The position numbers and the translations under genes were made by a program. Shown one piece after another: positions 22,605 to 23,289 of a DNA stretch of 23,289 nt. Source of the stretch: Treponema sp. (GTDB taxonomy: Bacteria > Spirochaetota > Spirochaetia > Treponematales > Breznakiellaceae); assembly GCA_031266095.1 (NCBI GenBank), contig JAISBR010000185.1, forward strand, positions 1-23,289. Reading direction: 5' to 3'. How positions within the stretch are numbered: the first letter of the stretch is position 1; each line of letters starts with the position of its first letter. Under the pieces are notes generated by a model, which was not told where the DNA came from, made no database searches, and worked only from the letters and a program-made list of their open reading frames with translations.

Positions 22605-22766
22605 ATGGAAATTGAAGATGTTGCGGAATGGATACAACTTGCCGATGACGATTTGTATTCCGCTCAAATGAAGTACAGGAACTCCGGTTTTACAAAAAAG
22701 GCGGGGCCCTGTAGATCGGATCGGGCGCTTCCAACGGAGAACCGCACCCTGCTTCTTTAAATTAAA
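22605..22766 (+). pseudogene. HEPN-domain gene remnant (N-terminus only)
   Basis: A plus-strand frame of 53 codons begins MEIEDVAEWIQLADDDLYSA, which resembles the N-terminus of HEPN-domain proteins, the partners of minimal nucleotidyltransferases in MNT/HEPN toxin-antitoxin pairs. After about 22 codons the resemblance stops and the rest reads as noise, so the gene has lost its body, including the R-x4-6-H RNase motif. No ribosome binding site is evident. This remnant and the hairpins after it are what I can find in the 460-base gap between pbpC and the next small gene. Confidence 0.35.
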
Positions 22767-22845
22767 TTCCCACCAAAACTGCGTGGGAATGAAGCACAGC
22801 GGAATGACCTGACAAAACCGCAGCCCGGGCCGCCTGCTGGCCCGG
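22767..22845. repeat. Two short inverted repeats in the gene-poor gap
   Basis: ATTCCCAC-N9-GTGGGAAT (22767-22791) and CCGGGCC-N7-GGCCCGG (22825-22845) are perfect inverted repeats. Neither is followed by a clear T-run. They could be remnants of mobile-element ends or REP-like elements; nothing else is recognised here. Confidence 0.4.
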
Positions 22846-22861
22846 TTTGTCCGGCAGGACC

Positions 22862-22904
22862 AAAAAAGCGTAACCAGGCCGTTATGTGCGATACGCTCTT
22901 TTTT
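22862..22904. terminator. Possible bidirectional terminator
   Basis: AAAAAAGCGTA ... TACGCTCTTTTTT: a 6-base stem (AGCGTA/TACGCT) flanked by an A-run on one side and a T-run on the other, so it could stop transcription from both directions. The loop is long (19 bases), which weakens the call. It lies at the stop codon of the 71-residue minus-strand gene. Confidence 0.45.
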
Positions 22905-23118
22905 AACTATACTTATTCTCATTTTTTCTTTCTTCAAAATCTTTTGCCATATTGTATATTTCATCAATAGTTTTATCTTTCCATAAATTCCTTTGCCATT
23001 TAGTATAGTCAAAATTATCACTTTTAACTATACTAATAAAACGCTCCGTATCGACTTCTCCAAGATTTTCTATAAGCACATTCATTGCGTCCACTCTTAA
23101 TATCGTATCAGTCCTCAT
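22903..23118 (-). CDS. Small hypothetical protein, possibly a toxin-antitoxin partner
   Basis: 71 residues from ATG 23118, which has GGAGGAGAAAG directly before it; an in-frame ATG at 23136 lacks such a site. The sequence MRTDTILRVDAMNVLIENLG, then ERFISIVKSDNFDYTKWQ and KTIDEIYNMAKDFEE, matches the style of a small protein family often found beside PIN-type or other toxin genes in spirochaetes and cyanobacteria ('...AERFI...I...FDYTEWQ..LW.DKT..EI'). Its start overlaps the stop of an upstream gene tail by 11 bases, as in a coupled pair. It is AT-rich compared with its surroundings. The function is not established; the antitoxin role is inference. Confidence 0.6.
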   Translation of the reverse strand: MRTDTILRVDAMNVLIENLGEVDTERFISIVKSDNFDYTKWQRNLWKDKTIDEIYNMAKDFEERKNENKYS

Positions 23119-23172
23119 CTTTCTCCTCCATCGCAATAATAAAATCCATTGGATTTATAATTTTTATTCCAT
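23108..23172 (-). pseudogene. C-terminal tail of a gene interrupted by a palindromic repeat
   Basis: In the minus frame the tail reads NGIKIINPMDFIIAMEEKDED then stop, overlapping the next gene's start by 11 bases. Upstream the frame runs into the palindromic repeat at 23173-23205 and meets a TAA just beyond it (about 23211). It looks like the end of a protein (a PIN-domain-type ending is possible) whose body was replaced when the repeat arose. The tail is too short to assign. Confidence 0.4.
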
Positions 23173-23205
23173 TGAGGCTGTTCCAAAACTTCAGTTTTTG
23201 GAACA
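23173..23205. repeat. Dispersed palindromic repeat, copy 2
   Basis: TGAGGCTGTTCCAAAACTTC...TTTTTGGAACAG; almost identical to 20081-20113. Here the stem is longer, GCTGTTCCAAAA with TTTTTGGAACAGC. It cuts into the coding tail at 23108-23172. Confidence 0.75.
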
Positions 23206-23289
23206 GCTTCCTTTAAAAACCGCGGTTTTGTAGGCCATAGGCCGAAAAACCGCAAGAGCTTGTTCCAAAACCATGCGCTTTAGCGCATA
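23206..23289. repeat. Nested inverted repeats running past the window edge
   Basis: AAAACCGCGGTTTT, a GGCC-ATA-GGCC core flanked by AAAACCGC/GCGGTTTT arms, a third partial GTTCCAAAAC (about 23263-23272) in opposite sense to the right arm of copy 2, and ATGCGC-TTTA-GCGCAT at 23274-23289. Together with copy 2 they can fold into one large nested hairpin. No coding sequence is seen here. Could be a composite REP/MITE-like element. Confidence 0.5.

Noticed and set aside
22563..23021. 152-codon minus-strand open frame at the right end
   Set aside because: It overlaps the better supported 71-residue gene in another frame, has no ribosome binding site and reads as low-complexity noise.
1..23289. CRISPR array, tRNA, rRNA or transposase gene
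   Set aside because: No regularly spaced repeats, cloverleaf candidates, rRNA segments or transposase motifs were noticed on either strand.

Overview
The window looks like a chromosomal segment of an anaerobic spirochaete, probably a Treponema-like gut lineage. The clues are a solute-binding protein signal peptide ending in the 'AGGGK' style common in treponemes, relaxed spirochaetal lipobox-type leaders, dispersed GTTCCAAAA/TTTTGGAAC palindromes, and an oxygen-sensitive enzyme inventory (nitrogenase-like proteins, corrinoid methyl transfer, radical SAM). The taxonomic call is inference from style, not from a marker gene.

Layout. (1) 1-3809, plus strand: the 3'-part of a cysteine synthase gene (cysK, start lies left of the window), then two nitrogenase component 1-like subunits, a NifK-like and a NifD-like protein, tightly spaced and each with a strong ribosome binding site. 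(2) 3830-17209, minus strand: a long operon-like series that converges on the first. In transcription order it reads NifH-like reductase, NifB-like cofactor maturase, ABC permease, ABC ATPase, solute-binding protein, a second solute-binding protein, second ATPase, second permease, URO-D methyltransferase, corrinoid protein, second URO-D methyltransferase, reductive activator of corrinoid protein (RACo, carrying an apparent one-base frameshift) and a short, divergent URO-D protein. A good sigma70-type promoter stands in front of nifH. (3) 17210-22438: a possible glycosidase remnant, then minus-strand genes for a B12-binding-type radical SAM protein, a small cysteine-rich protein translationally coupled to it, and penicillin-binding protein 1C. 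(4) 22439-23289: a gene-poor right end with a HEPN-like remnant, hairpins, a small protein that resembles a toxin-antitoxin partner, a gene tail cut by a palindromic repeat, and nested repeats.

How the parts may work together (inference). The NifD-like subunit keeps the P-cluster-type cysteines and one cofactor cysteine but lacks the side chains needed for N2 reduction, and there is no nifE, nifN or nifV. NifH + NifB + DK beside cysK and two SsuABC/TauABC-type importers is what is expected of the methylthio-alkane reductase branch of nitrogenase-like enzymes, which cleave C-S bonds for sulfur assimilation. The unusual part is the complete corrinoid methyl-transfer module (three URO-D proteins, a corrinoid protein and RACo) in the same operon. 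A testable model is: import of a methylated organosulfur compound, reductive C-S cleavage by the nitrogenase-like enzyme, corrinoid-dependent removal of the methyl group from the methylthiol, and capture of the released sulfide by CysK. This combined nitrogenase-like/corrinoid sulfur-scavenging system is the main candidate for something undescribed here.
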